Of a stretch of DNA of 64,000 nt, positions 24,701 to 39,700 are shown piece by piece. This DNA is from Phymorhynchus buccinoides (taxonomy: Eukaryota; Mollusca; Gastropoda; Neogastropoda; Raphitomidae): assembly GCA_017654935.2 (NCBI GenBank), contig CM065712.1, positions 16,311,073-16,375,072 of the forward strand. The letters are read 5' to 3'. A model generated the notes under the pieces. It was not told the origin of the DNA, did no database searches, and saw only the letters and a program-made list of their open reading frames with translations. The number at the start of each line of letters is the position of its first letter. Position 1 is the stretch's first letter. A program made the translations under genes and the position numbers.

Positions 24701-27700
24701 GTAAGCACTGACCAGCTTGGCTTCCATCTTGTCCTGCCTCTTCCTGAGCATGGCCACCTCCATCATGTATTTCACCTTGTCCCCGTCGGACGTCTGTGCA
24801 TAACAAACATACAAATGTATCAACAGTTTTTAACCCTTTCACCGCCAATGTCGCATTTATGCACCCCATGTGACTAAAAGGCATCAAATCAGGGCCTGTT
24901 TCCTGAAGACCCTATTTTCTTCATTTTGGGAGGTAAGGACAGGCCTGATGTTATACATGTCACAGAGGAATTCACAATATTGCAGATAATATTTTTGTTC
25001 TACCCAGTTGAGTGCAATCATCGTGACTTTCTAATGATTGATTATTTGTTTGCCTTTAACCCTTTCACCGCCAATGTCGCATTTTTGCACCACAATGATT
25101 TAACACCCATGTCATTAAAACCCTTGAAATCAGGGTCCATTATTCAATGATACTGTGTTCCTAAATTTGGGAAGTAAGGATTGACCCCATTCTAAATATG
25201 TCACAAAGAAATCCGAAAATATTGCAGACAAAATCTTTTCGGTAGGCAAGTAAGTTTAATGGACATTTTTGGCTCAAAGGTGGCTGGCGGTGAAAGGGTT
25301 AATCTTCTTGTTATCAATGTAAAGCGCACTGAGCTCATGTGAGAAAGAGCGCTATATAAATTCCCATTATTATTATAAATTCCCATTATTATTATTATTA
25401 TTGAGTTTAATGGTATATTTGGGCTGAAAAATGCCTGGCGGCAAAAGGGTTAAACAAAATATCAAGAGACAAAGGTGGCAGAGTGGTTAAGATGTTCGAC
25501 TGCCAAATGTAATGTGTGACTGCAGCGTGAGTGACCCGGGTTCGAATCCCAGCCTCCTCGCCCTTTCTTTCTAGTTTGACAGAAAAATCGAACTGAACGT
25601 CCAGTCCTTCGGATGGGGACTTAAAGCTAGTCTGACCCGTGCACGTAAAAATCACACGGCAGTTGAAAGTCAGTAAGAGCAGGGAGAAATCCCGCTGCCT
25701 GGTATGGCCAAATTGATAGCTAGGTTTTCCAAGTGTGCTCACACAACCCTCCTCACCCTGTGCCACCCCCCCCCAAATTTTTTATATTTTTTAAATGGAC
25801 AGGCGCTGCACTTGCAGTGACGCACTCTCCAGGGGAAAGCAGCCCGCATTTCACAGAGATAAGTCTTTGTGACTAGAATATACCAAATACCAAATAAATC
25901 AAATTCATTTTTACCTACTGCAAAAAACATCTTGGAACCCTCCCCCCCCCTCACCCCCAACAAAACAAATGTAATTTAATAAACAGCAACAAAATTCAAG
26001 TCTAGTGTCAGCAACAGAATAATAGCTTCTTTTTTGTTTTTTAAATTTTCTGTCAAAATTAAGTTTATGCAGATTGAAGTATCTGTTTGATGTTGTTTTT
26101 TGTAAACTGTATGGTTGATGAAGATATCTCTGATGAAAATGTCCAGGTGTTTTGTTGCATCTTGTGTGAATAAAATAACACCACTTTCGTTTACTCTGGG
26201 TCTGTTTCTATACTGGTTTCTGTCAAAACTACAAAAAGTGAGATAGGCAATTAAATATGCATAATAATCAGGGGTCCATCTTGTCACGGGACATCATAGG
26301 TCATATTACCAGTTCCAAGAAAGTACAATAGGTCATTTTCATAAAACAATGTCATAACATAAAATTAAAAAAAATTAAAAAAAGGAAATACAAGTTAAGC
26401 GCAACAAAAACTGTTTTTAGGACACTGTTGCAATGAACCACATAGTTTCACAGACAACGTGTTAACAAAATATTCAATGAGAAAAGTTATTATGTAGGCA
26501 ATGTAAAGTAATAATAGAGCAATTATTTTTATAGTCTTTGTTTCACCCAAGTCAATCTGATCAATCAGTCGCAGCGCACATCCAAATCCTTAACCCTTTC
26601 ACCGCCAAAGTCGCATTTTAGCACCACAGTGGTTTAACACCTATGTCGCTAAAGGGCGTCAAATTGGGGTCTATTATCCAAAGACCCTATTGTCTTAGTT
26701 TTGGGAAGTAAGGATAGACCTTATTTTGTGTATGTGTCACAGAAGAATCCCCAATACTGCAGATGGATTTTGTTCTCTACCCAGGTAATTTAATGGAAAT
26801 ATTTGGCTGAAGTATGGCTGGCGGTGAAAGGGTTAAAGTTGTTAACCGACACAAAGTGAACTTAATAAGTCACATGACCTCTTGCCTGCAAAAACAACAG
26901 GTCATTCCAAAATTGAATGTGTCAATGACTGATGACCGGTGCTAAGAATGATCCCTGAATAATGATCCACTGACCTTGACATTGGTGTTGGCGACGGAGG
27001 CCTCGCCCTTGGTTCGCGAGTTGGTCAGGTTGATGAGGCGGGTGTTCCCCGACTTCTTCTCCTTCGGTGGCTTCTGCTTGCCCCAGATCTGAATCATGAC
27101 CGCCCCCTCCTTCAGGTACTCTACCGCCTGAAAGGGACACACAATGATTTGGGTCTTTGGTTATATTCTAGTCACAGAGACTTATCTCACAATGGTCAGT
27201 TTTGACACTTAATGTCCTTTCCGTGGTGCTGGGTCACATATCAGGGAATCGGGTTTCTGTACGGAGTGTTGATCTACTGTGCACAGGCCCTAATGGCTCC
27301 TTTCTTGGAGTTACTCAGACCTGTTTACCCTTATAATGAAAAACCCGGAATTTGCCACAAAAAAAACCGGAATTTGAGAACAAAAACCGGAATTCACATG
27401 ATCTGTACACGACTCGCGATAAAGCGGTTTCTTCTTCTTCTCCTTTCCGCGAACATCGGCGTCGATTTTCAATATTGTGATGATTTCTTGGATCAATTTT
27501 GCCAGAAAAGTTTTATTAGTAAATTCAGTCACTAATTCTTAGTCAATTTTAGTATAAAACAAGCTGCAAAAAGCAAAATACCTGGAAATGTCCACGATGG
27601 GACAGAGAAAAATCACTCGGCCGCGGATCGGCGGATGCCAAGTTGCAACTCGGCGCCATCGCGATCAATTTTGACTTCATTTTCCGTTGAAAACTTCAAA

Positions 27701-30700
27701 ATTCTCACATCATCGTATTTTCCAGTGATAATATAATCTAAATTGACTCATTTCAAGCCCTAATTACAATCTCTACCATTACAAAACTGCCTGGAAAGCT
27801 CTTCGAATCGACAGTAAAAGTCTGGCCGCCATTTGCTCAGTCCCGAAATAGATCGACCAAAATAAAAACATTATTTCACCCCTTTAACCAATCAACAAAC
27901 AAACAACTACACGAAAATGCCCTTTAACCAATGAAAATGCAGCATTTAATGCATGTGACGTCAAGCACAACCCCTTTTCTGATGACGTAGCGTGTTAGGT
28001 ACACGTTTCGGTCAACCCTTGCGTCTTTTCCTACGAACGGAAACAATAGACAGTTTTTCGAAATCCGGATTTTTCAGCGTTCACCCGGAATGTACTATTT
28101 TACCCGGAATTTTAGCAAATTTCCGGAATAATTCCGGCTAAACCGGAATGGTAAACAGGTCTGCTAATGGCTCCTTTCTTGGAGTTACTGTACCGCGGGC
28201 CTGTCAGGGACACGGACAGACAGAGCGATCAAACACGCTTCAATGTTCCCTGCATGCTTCTCCTTCAGCAGCTTTTGTTTGGCCCACATCTGAATAGGAA
28301 TTGTTCGGAAGTAACTAAGGGGAGTAATTTCATGGTGTGTAGGAGTTATCTTGCCTAATTCAATCGGTCAAACAGGGGAAGTTACTCTACCATCAGGTAA
28401 ATCCCCAGCCCTCGCTTCGTGTGTTTGAGGAGACACACAGCATGTAGAACGCAGTGCGTCATTCTTAATTTGATGTCATTTATATTTTTACGTCACAGTT
28501 TGCAAGTTCTATCACTTTGTAGCAACTGGCCACCCCTTATTTTTCTACAAAATGTTTGCAAGTCGCTGACTCGCATCCTGCGGTTTCAAGGTTCAACGCC
28601 ATTGTTGCTATGGTATTTGACCGAGTAATGGAGGTAAACAACTCTAATTTTCACGAAGTGCTCTCCCCTAGTTTTTTTTCCCAAAAATCGTCTATTACGA
28701 TGGACCCTTTCTTGAGGTACTGAACCTCATTAAAAACATACACATAGCAGGGTTCCTGAAAAAAACATACACATAGCAGGGTTCCTGAAAAACCCCCACA
28801 TAACAGGGTTCCTGAAAAAAACATACACATAGCAGGGTTCCTGAAAAAAACCCATACACATAGCAGGGTTCCTGAAAAAAACATACACATAGCAGGGTTC
28901 CTGAGAAAAAAACCAACATAACAGGGTTCCTGAAAAACCCCACACATAACAGGGTTCCTGAAAAAAACATACACACACAAGGGTTCCTGAAAACAAACAC
29001 ATAGCGGGGGTTCCTCAAAAACATACACATAGCGGGGGTTCCTCAAAAACATACACATAGCGGGGGTTTCTGAAAAGACATACACATAGCGGGGTTCCTG
29101 AAAACCCCCACATAGCAGGGTCCCCCAAAACATACACATAGCAGGGTTCCTGAAAAACATACACATAACAGGGTTCCTGATACCATAGACAAAATGACAT
29201 ATAAACAAACAGACGAACGGATATACAGACATAAGCATTTCTTTGAGGGCAGCTTTTTGGCGGCTTCTGTTTGTCTAGATCTTGACCCTAATTGTTCCAC
29301 AGACAGACAGACACACACACAGAGACAGACACACACAGACAGACAGACACTGACAGACAGACACAGAGACAGACAAACACACAAACACACAGACAGGCAC
29401 ACACACACAGAGACAGACAAACGCACAGACAGACAGACACACAAACAAACAGACAGGCACACAGAGACACACAAACACACACAGAGACAGACAAATGCAC
29501 AGACAGACAGACACACAGACAAACACATAGACACAGACAGACAGACAAACACACACACAGAGACAGACACACTGAGACAGACAGACAGACAAACGCACAG
29601 ACAGACACAAACAGACAGACAAACAGACAGACACAAACAGACAGACACAAACAGACAGACACAAACAGACAGACAAACAGACACAGAACACCCACAGCCT
29701 GGTCCATGACGCCCAGTGTGCAGGTCTTCTTGAAGTTCCAGTCTGGGTTGGCGGTGTTGGCGATCTTCTTGGTCATCGTGGGCTCCGTCTCCATGTAGAT
29801 GACAAACCGGGCATACACGTCCTGCCACAACACACACAAACACGTTCAACGTCAGCGGAGGCAAAACTGTCTTTGTAGCGATAAATTATCAATTCATCAC
29901 TTACTATTAGAATGCCCAGTATTGCTCTCTAAATATTGAATGTTCAATATGGACTTTTTTCGTAAGTATGATAATACCAAGGATATTTTAAATGACGCAG
30001 AAATTGACATTACTGTAATTGCAAAAGCAATGCTGTCCTCAACTATTGGAAGACTACTGTAGAGGTTTTCTTTACTTTTTTAATATGTCGTTCTTATGCA
30101 TGTTATTTTACCTTTTTTCTTTTTTCCCCCAAAAAAATGTTTACATTCTGTCTAAAATCACGATCTATGTGCTGCCCACTTCTTCAACCACTGCCCTTTC
30201 AAGTCTTGAACTGTGCTCACCGACTTCAAATATAAAAAAGCCTTCCAGTCAACTTTTCCTGCATTCCCAGTCGAAGTGTTTATGACACGAAACGTCGGTT
30301 GCCCCCCCTCAGGTACTTTTCCCTTCACCTTGTTTTTTTACCTATGTGAAAAGACATTAAATTAAAGATTCATTCATTCATTCATTCAAAACTGTAGGGA
30401 TTTATATCTTTCCTTTTTTTTTCCCCGGATTAGAAATAAGGCGCACCCCTCAAACTGTACACAAAATTCAGATTTTGTTGCTATATTTTCTTACTACAGA
30501 CAAACCTCTATTTTCAGACTTCCAAAATGTCCGGAAAAATCGGTTGTAAATTGGAGGGGTCGTATGACGGAGGTTTTCACTGGCAGCCATAGAAAGAAAA
30601 AGTTCAGCACAGTTCGTACTCTCTTCTTCATGCACACATACAATGACATATTAAAACTGGATTTGGGTCTTTCCAACTCCGTAGGATTGTGCAATCGATG

Positions 30701-33700
30701 TATTACAGTTTCACTTTGCCGACTTCTTTTAATCACCTCCACTCTCGTCCAAAGTCAGTGGTTTTCTTTTTCAAAGTCAGTGGTTTTCGTGCTTTTCCTA
30801 CGCTTTCCGCCATCTTTTCTACAACAAGGGAAGCGACTCCGCTTTCAGGCCCTTGACCGTGGTTGTTTCCCTTTGCTCGAAGTCTATGCAGACGACAACA
30901 ACGGTCGTAAAAACCAACAAAATGGCGGTCGTAAGTCGCGTTTTAGAGGAAGTCGTTTAAGAGAGGTCGTTTACATAGTAAAATGCATCCGTGCCAACAA
31001 ATCCGGTCTCAAATGAGAGGTGGTCGCTTAACAGAGGGTCGTAAAATAGGGGTTTGTCTGTAGTAGTACCAGGCATGGCAACGGAGGAAAAGCCTTTCTC
31101 TCTGAAAACATTACAGGGTTTCAGGAGATGTCTCTTGGTGTAATCAAGGGAATAAAAGTCCTTTGTGGTGATCAGGGGGCAAGTGCTATTGAAGACAAAT
31201 TCATAACACTGTTCAAAATGGGGGAAAGGGCGCCTTGTCACGATTAAAACCCCTGCTGACATTTGTTTTTCTGCATTCACTTTTCTCTGAATTCAGAGAA
31301 TTCTCTGAAGATTACCATGCAGAGGAACCTCCATTATAAGACTCCCTCCCACATAAGACCTACTTCTCCGAGACATTGCCCTTCTTTGTAAGATTGAAAA
31401 TTACCTCCGTTATAAGACTCCCTCCCACATAAGACCTACTTCTCCGAGACATTGCCCTTCTTTGTAAGATTGAAAATTACCTCCGTTATAAAACTCCCTC
31501 CCACATAAGACCTACTTCTCCGAGACATTGCCCTTCTTTGTAAGATTGAAAATTACCTCCGTTATAAAACTCCCTCCCACATAAGACCTACTTCTCCGAG
31601 ACATTGCCCTTCTTTGTAAGTATTGAAAATTACCTCCGTTATAAGACTCCCTCCCACATAAGACCTACTTCTCCGAGACATTGCCCTTCTTTGTAAGATT
31701 GAAAATTACCTCCGTTATAAGACTCCCTCCCACATAAGACCTACTTCTCCGAGACATTGCCCTTCTTTGTAAGATTGAAAATTACCTCCGTTATAAGACT
31801 CCCTCCCACATAAGACCTACTTCTCCGAGACATTGCCCTTCTTTGTAAGATTGAAAATTACCTCCCTTATAAAACTCCTCCCTATTAAGACCTACTTCTC
31901 CGAGACATTGCCTTTCTTTGTAAGATTGAAAATTACCTCCATTATAAAACTCCTCCCTTATAAGACCTCCCATTATAAGACTCCCTCCCACATAAGACCT
32001 ACTTCTCCGAGACATTGTCTTTGTAAGATTGAAAATTACCTCCGTTATAAAACTCCTCCCTTATAAGACCTCATATTGGATGATTTTTGAGGTCCCACTA
32101 TATCTTATTAGTCATATTATAAGGTGCAGTGGTCTCAGTCTGGGGGAAAAAGCATAGCCTTAGGCCGGAAACGTGCGCAATCCATAAATAAGTGAAACAA
32201 AGAAGGGAAAAGATTTGCACACGTGTCCAAATTTCCCCAATATGCGTAAACTTTTATCCTTCTTTCTTCCACTTATTTAGGGTTTTCTGTACGGAACTTT
32301 ACCAGGGTTCATAGCCAAACAGCATCCTAATTTTCCCAAACTTTTCTCAAACTTTCAAAGCCCAACTTTAGGGTTTTCCCAAATCGAAGGTTTTTCGGAA
32401 AGCGGCACAATATGCTGAGCGCTTGTTGGTTGCATCATTTCGCAGCCATACTTTATATGCAGAATTTTCGAGCCAAAGCTCACTGAAGACACATTTGCCC
32501 GGCAATTGTGCGCTACGCGTAAAGATCGGATGTCTTTAAAGGGAAGCAACTCGGGTCAATTCCGGTAAAAAATCGAAAGTAAGTCGCACCGATCGTATGC
32601 ATAAAAATATTCATTTTATTTCATAATTATACTTTTTTTCTTGGCACGATGATTCAAAATTATGGTCCTGGGCAATTTGGGGGGCAGATTGATAAAGATT
32701 TGACAGTAGCTCAAAATTCACAAACTTTCAAAGACACTACTCTTGGTTTTTCATTTTTCACAAACTTTCATGGGCCTTGAAAATGAAGTCTATTTTCCCC
32801 AAACCTTCCCAACTGCTGTGAACCCTGTTTACGCGTCTAATGTGAACCCGGCCTTATAGTCTGAAAAATATGGTGCTGTAAAACATCCAAACGCAATCTT
32901 GTTCTGCAGTTTGATGCGCTCTTAGATCAATCACCAGGATGAAGCGCAGTCTTCTCCAGGTCATGGACAGCTACCCCAGAATTGCACCTGCAGCTCCAAC
33001 CCCCCTGGCCAGGTCTGGCCTTGTAGAGCATCGATGGCTGGGCAGTGTTGAAGAATGTGGTCTGGGGTGTCATGTCTGGGAATTCCTCTGTGAACAATTT
33101 TGATTCTGCGGCTTAGTAGTCTGCAGTGGCCATTCCTGAGCCACAACAAGGTCGTTTGGCTGGTGTCTGTGCAGCTGGTGGATCGGGTCAACACCGCAGT
33201 CTTCACCCTGGCTTCTCTTCCACTGGTGTCTGTGCAGCTGGTGGATCGGGTCAACACCGCTGTCCCTTTCTCTTCCACTGGTGTCTGTGCAGCTGGTGGA
33301 TCGGGTCAACACCGCTGTCTTCACCCTGGCTTCTCTTCCACTGGTGTCTGTGCAGCTGGTGGATCGGGTCAACACCGCTGTCTTCTCTTCCACTGGTGTC
33401 TGTGCAGCTGGTGGATCGGGTCAACACCGCTGTCTTCACCCTGCCTTCTCTTCCACTGGTGTCTGTGCAGCTGGTGGATCGGGTCAACACCGCTGTCTTC
33501 ACCCTGCCTTCTCTTTCACTGGTGTCTGTGCAGCTGGTGGATCGGGTCAACACCGCTGTCTTCACCCTGCCTTCTCTTTCACTGGTGTCTGTGCAGCTGG
33601 TGGATCGGGTCAACACCGCTGTCTTCACCCTGCCTTCTCTTTCACTGGTGTCTGTGCAGCTGGTGGATCGGGTCAACACCGCTGTCTTCACCCTGCCTTC

Positions 33701-36700
33701 TCTTTCACTGGTGTCTGTGCACCTGGTGGGTCGGGTCAACACCGCTGTCTTCACCCTGCCTTCTCTTTCACTGGTGTCTGTGCAGCTGGTGGATCGGGTC
33801 AACACCGCTGTCTACACCGCTGTCTTCACCCTGCCTTCTCTTTCACTGGTGTCTGTGCAACTGGTGGATCGGGTCAACACCGCTGTCTTCACCCTGCCTT
33901 CTCTTTCACTGGTGTCTGTGCAGCTGGTGGATCGGGTCAACACCGCTGTCTTCACCCTGCCTTCTCTTTCACTGGTGTCTGTGCAGCTGGTGGATCGGGT
34001 CAACACCGCTGTCTTCACCCTGCCTTCTCTTCCACTGGGACCGGTAGTGGGTGTGGATGATGGTTTCTGCTTCTCTGTAGGTCACTGCATGACTCAACTG
34101 CTCCATTCTGCTCATCAAATTATGATGTGCACACAGATGTACTTCTCTCAAAGTGAATTTGTCAAACTGACAGCTTTGTATTTCTTTCGCAAACAATTAG
34201 GCGATTTGTCCTCAATGATGACGTTACATATCACATATATTAAAGCGGAAAGATGCCATTGAGTTAACTTATGCTAACTGACCAGCTGTTGTTGTTGTTG
34301 TTATTTTAGCCTACATTTGGTTGTCTCACAGCAAATACTATAAATTCATCATTGTTTAAGTTTTCACAATATTGTTCAGCACATGTTTTTTTTTGGGGGG
34401 GGGGGCTAGAGAAGAAAATGTTGACTTTAAAAATCCCAATTTTGTGAATACAAAATCGATTCTCATACAGTGGAGCCTCCCTTATAAGACCTCCCTCCAA
34501 CATAAGACCTACTTCTCTGAGACATTGCCCTTCTTTGTGAGTATTAAAATGACCTCCCTTATAAGACCCCTCCCTTATAAGACCTCATTTTGGATGATTT
34601 TTTAACCCTTTCGCCGCCAGCCATATTTCAGCAAAAAATGTCCATTAAACTTACCTGGGTAGAGACAAAAATCTGTCTGTAATATTGGGGATTCCTCTGT
34701 GACGTATTTAAAGTAAGGCCTATTCTTACCTCCCAAAATGAAGAGAATAGGGTCTTTGGATAACAGACCCTGATTTGATGCCTTTTAGTGACATGGGTGA
34801 TAAATCATTGTAGTGCAAAAATGTGACGTTGGCGGTGAAAGGGTTAAGGTCTTATAAGGGAGGTTCCACTGTACATAATTTGCAAAACAATGTGACCACG
34901 CAAAGTTGTGATAATGAATCGGGCGACTGCCACTCACAGTGAACTTGTTAGGGAGGCCGCGAGCGCTGACGATCTTCACGACGAAGAACACCTTCTGTCC
35001 CATCAGCATCTCAGGGTCCTCCACAAACTTGTCGTCGGCGTCCGTGTATTCCTTCCCCTTGCTGTCGCACGGGATTATCTCCACCTGTTTACAGAAACAC
35101 GCCCACAAAGTTTGACAGTGAAATGTTGTCGGGTTAACGCCAGAATGTACTTACTGTCAGCCTTCTTTACTCATGTTGGGGGTAATGTCTTCCAGTGAAA
35201 TAAATAAGGGGTAGGAACTTCTTGTAAATTAACCTTTTCACTGCCCCGTCACGGATTTTTCCGTCAACTTCCGGTAACCTATAAACTGCCCCGTCACGGA
35301 AATATCCGTCATAGGTTTATTCTAAAAGTTTCCCGTTTTTTATCCATACGCTTTTCACAGTATGTTCGAATGCATGTGAGAGTGTTCTCAAAGGATAGTA
35401 CATTCAATCCCCGTTCAGAAAAGCATAGGTTATATGCACTTTTATTCAGAAAGTTTTGCGATAGACTCGGCAACCTAAAACGGCTTGGCAAATAGTTGCC
35501 CCGGAACTGGAACCGGGCTCGGCAGTGAAGGGGTTAACTCCTTTGTTTTACCAAAGTTATTTATGGCACCAAATCGCCTGCAAAGTGAAAGGCGAATTAT
35601 TTCACTATATCCTCTCTCTTAGCCTCACTATTTCATATTTGCTTAATATCTTCCAGCTTTCACCCGACTAATTTATACATAGGGCACACACACATATATA
35701 TGCCCATGTATGTTCTGTGCGGAAACCCATGCGCAGCCCGCAACAACAATCAAATCTGGAAGTAAGAAAATGAAGGTGTGTGTCCATTACACGCGGAAAC
35801 TCATCCACAATCCAAACCACTTACTTCTTGTACAAGTGAATGGGGTTTCCGTACGGAACAGCCCCTTAAGGAAACAAGCAGTAAAATTAGCCTATTTCAC
35901 CACCGAAAATCAACACATGTTCAAAAAGAAATCCAGATATAGATTTACTGGTCCTACAGCGTGGGTATTGAAAGCTCTGAAACACTTTAAACTTGGGATC
36001 TGATTGCATTACAAGTTGAGAGCAGCCATGAAGCTCACGAAAGGCAGGAGAATGTGTCTCGAAACTAATTTAAAGTACTGGTAAATATGGAATTGGAAAA
36101 ATTCCACGGGCAATCTGCATCAGTCCATATTAAGCCTCATGGGCCAAAGTTGACGGGGAACAAAAAGGTTTATAGTCTGACTGACTTTATGGCAGCGCAA
36201 TCAGGTCTGAGAAGTTGAAGCAAGACACTAAGTAAGACAGACTGAATAAGAAAGAAAGAAAGAAAGAAGACAAAAGAAGAAGGCGGTGAAGAAGAAGAAG
36301 AAGAAGAGAAACAAAAGAAGAAGATGAAGAAGATGCTCAACAGAACTGAAGAAAGAAAGAAACAAGACAAAGAAGAAGAAAAGCAAAAGAAGAAGAAGAT
36401 GCCCAACAAAACTGACATTCAGCAGTCTTAAAGAAGAAGACAAAGAAGAAGAAGCAAATGGCGGACAAGAGGCCTCACATTGAGCAGCCCGACGGCCTGC
36501 CCTCCGTAGTTGGTGGCTTCCAGCTGCTCCTTCAGCTCGATCATGTAGGCCAGGGACTTGATCCACACCTTCACGCTCCCAATGTGAAAGTCCGCCTCAA
36601 AGTCCTCCACAAAGGGGTCCCGCTCCTGACACACAGACACCGTTACAGCGCTGCATTGTATTGTATAGCACTGTATTGTACAGTGGAACCTACCTTATAA

Positions 36701-39700
36701 GACCTCCCATTATAAGACTCCCTCCCACATAAGACCTACTTCTCTGAGACATTGCCCTTCTTTGTAAGTATTTAAATTACCCCCCTTATAAGATCCCTCC
36801 CTTATCAGACCTCATTTGGGATGATTTTGGAAGGTCTTATATGGGAGGTTCCACTGTATTGCATTGCATCAAGGGTGAAAGTAAAACATTCTCTCAATCC
36901 TGAAATGACACGTTTCAATGCTCTCTGAATCTCCCCAATCCTGACAGTGAAGTGGTGACCACATTAAGAATAACTTCCAGCGTGTGTGTGTCTGTGTGTA
37001 CACAGACATCAGAATTGTCTGAAATCCAATCCTCTGAAAACCGTGGTACAAGAGCCACCAAGGCCCACAATATAGAGGGACAACACCGAAATCAGTTCTG
37101 AACATGACTGAAAAGGCTTATTGCAGCAGGAATCACTCTAATTTACCAGTCTAACATGCTCTTTAACAGAAAAGATAACACTCAATGAAAAGGTAAAACC
37201 TGACAGTAGAAGCCAATCCTCTGTCGGAAATTCTTTATCCTCTGAAATGTGCAGATCCTCTGACAATTCTGATGCCTGAATATGGCTCGGTACTGGCTAA
37301 AAGCTTTATTTTTCAACTCTTGAAATAAGCGCTGTAGTGATTACTACCACTTTCCCTTCTTTACTGAAGAACATTACATGACAGGATGGGTGGCGGTGGT
37401 GACAAAATTGCATATCTATCGTCTTGTTTTAACCTGCTATCATAGTTGGCAATTGGATGGAAGTTCAGTTTAACGTCGCGTATCGGCTTTCGCCATGTAC
37501 GACGGGCTGAACAAACCAACCAGGGTAGAAACATTTTTTTATGTTCCTGAATCATTGTCTTAGCCAAAAGGCTGAGAAGTGATCCGGAATTGAAGGTAAG
37601 TTGGCAATGTAATGATGTTTGATTTTATAAACAAACAATGATTTTATAAGACTGTGGTTCCGGGTGACAAGAGGGCCAATCCTGAAGACTCTTTCTATCA
37701 GCTTTTCCAATCCTGATTTCAGGGGCATGCCTGAACTACTGTCACCCACCCATGGCATTGTATTGCGCTTTACTACTGTTCTGGTCACAGACGCTTGCCT
37801 CAGAGAAAGTTGGACTGCTCTCACCTGGAGAGCGTGTTGCCGCTATCGCAGCGCCACTCATTCTTTTTGCTCACTCATTTTGCACATGTTAAGGGTCCTT
37901 GTGGCAACGAAGGAGTTGTTGAATGGCCAAAACTTATCCGTTCTTTCACCACACACAAACACTAACATGCACGCACAAACATATGCATCTTACTTTGATA
38001 ACAGAAAACTATTTTTTTAAATGCATCTTACCATTTTTATAAAACAAAAATGAAAGGTGAAGAAAAATGAGCCACTATTTTACATGACAGACCATGTAAT
38101 TATTACATAAGTTATCCGCTGGCAAATACTGTTGAAACAAAAGAAACATGTGCAGACCTGTTTACCCCCTACACAAGTCTTGAGTAGTCTGGATAGCTGA
38201 AATGAGTAGTTCTGGTGCAACATGTGTAGTTTTATTCATTAAACCATCAAACAATGTTCACTGAAAATGAGTAATTAGAGCATTATTTTCAATTTTGAAG
38301 AGTAGTAGAGGTCCAAATTGAGTAGAATACTACTCGAAAAGAGTAGAGTAAACAGGTCTGCATGTGTAATGTAACAATGAAAAATGAAAATGCTGATCAA
38401 TACAAAAACGAACTATAAGCATTAGTTGTAAATCGTAAATAATTGTAATGGGTCATGGCTATACTATCTACCGTATTTTACGGACTATAAGGTGATTCTT
38501 TTTTCCTAGACTGAGACCCCTGCGCCTTATAATGTGACTGATAATACAGTAAGAAACTATAATAACAACATCTGAACAGGTGCACCTTATATGGTAAATT
38601 ATGAAAAATGCTAATAGAAAGTAGAACACAAGAAAACATGAAACAAAGTAGCAAGTAAACCACCCCCCAAAAAAACCCACCCCACCCTGTACATGCAACA
38701 AACAAATAAAAAGCCAGAAAAGTGCAACGGTTTGTTTATTATACTTTAAAAGCAGCTGAAACTATTTACAACTTTCTTTACAATAAGTCACTAGTGAGCT
38801 TTTCTATGTTGTAATTTCTATAATTGCAATGCCAACGACCAAATTCATTCTGTACAAGCAGAAAGCAAATAACAACAAAATAATAATAATAATAATAATA
38901 ATAATAAACGGACGCTTATAGAGCGCTTTTTATTGAGCACAAAGCATTGAAGCACTCACACACGCACAACAGTCACACACGCACATACATGCACGCACGC
39001 GAGTGAACGCGTTCTTTCAAACAGACATACACACACAGACCCACACACATTTCATCAAACACACAGAAAACACATTCTCACTGAAACGCACACTTACACA
39101 AACATACAATTGTACAAACACGCGCATACACACACACATGGACACACACGCGCACTCACATACACAAAACACACACGTGCACTCACACTCAGACACATAC
39201 TCGCACACACTCACTCCCCCCCTCTCTCTAGCCGAACACAATCTCTCCTGCGCACACATACACTCATACACATGCAAGCACATATACCCACACAGAACAT
39301 ACACAACACACACCTGCTCGGAAGAGCAGCCGTGGGCGCACGCACACTCACACTCGCGCACACGCTCACAAATTACATACATACACATACACTCACACAT
39401 TCATAACATAAAAAGGCAACCATAATATTGAGATATCCAGACCCAAAGCCAATAGCAACACCAAGCAGAAGAACGAGATTAAAACAACGCAACTAATGCC
39501 ATATTCTGAAAGAGAGCATACATGTCAAGGTTAAGTACAGATGATACATCGGTTCAGAATTTGTACAAAGAAAAAATTTAGTTCTAAAGAAAGTACCCAA
39601 AGCCAAGCGATGCAAGCAGACATCTTATACAAAGCAGAAAAAAGAACAAAGATAGGGACAAATTAAACACTATGATGCCAACTTTTGTTGTTCATCTATT

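Noticed and set aside
33126..34262. Open frame of 378 codons on the plus strand
   Set aside because: It is the reverse side of the 63-bp minisatellite within a LINE; all three plus frames are open for the same reason.
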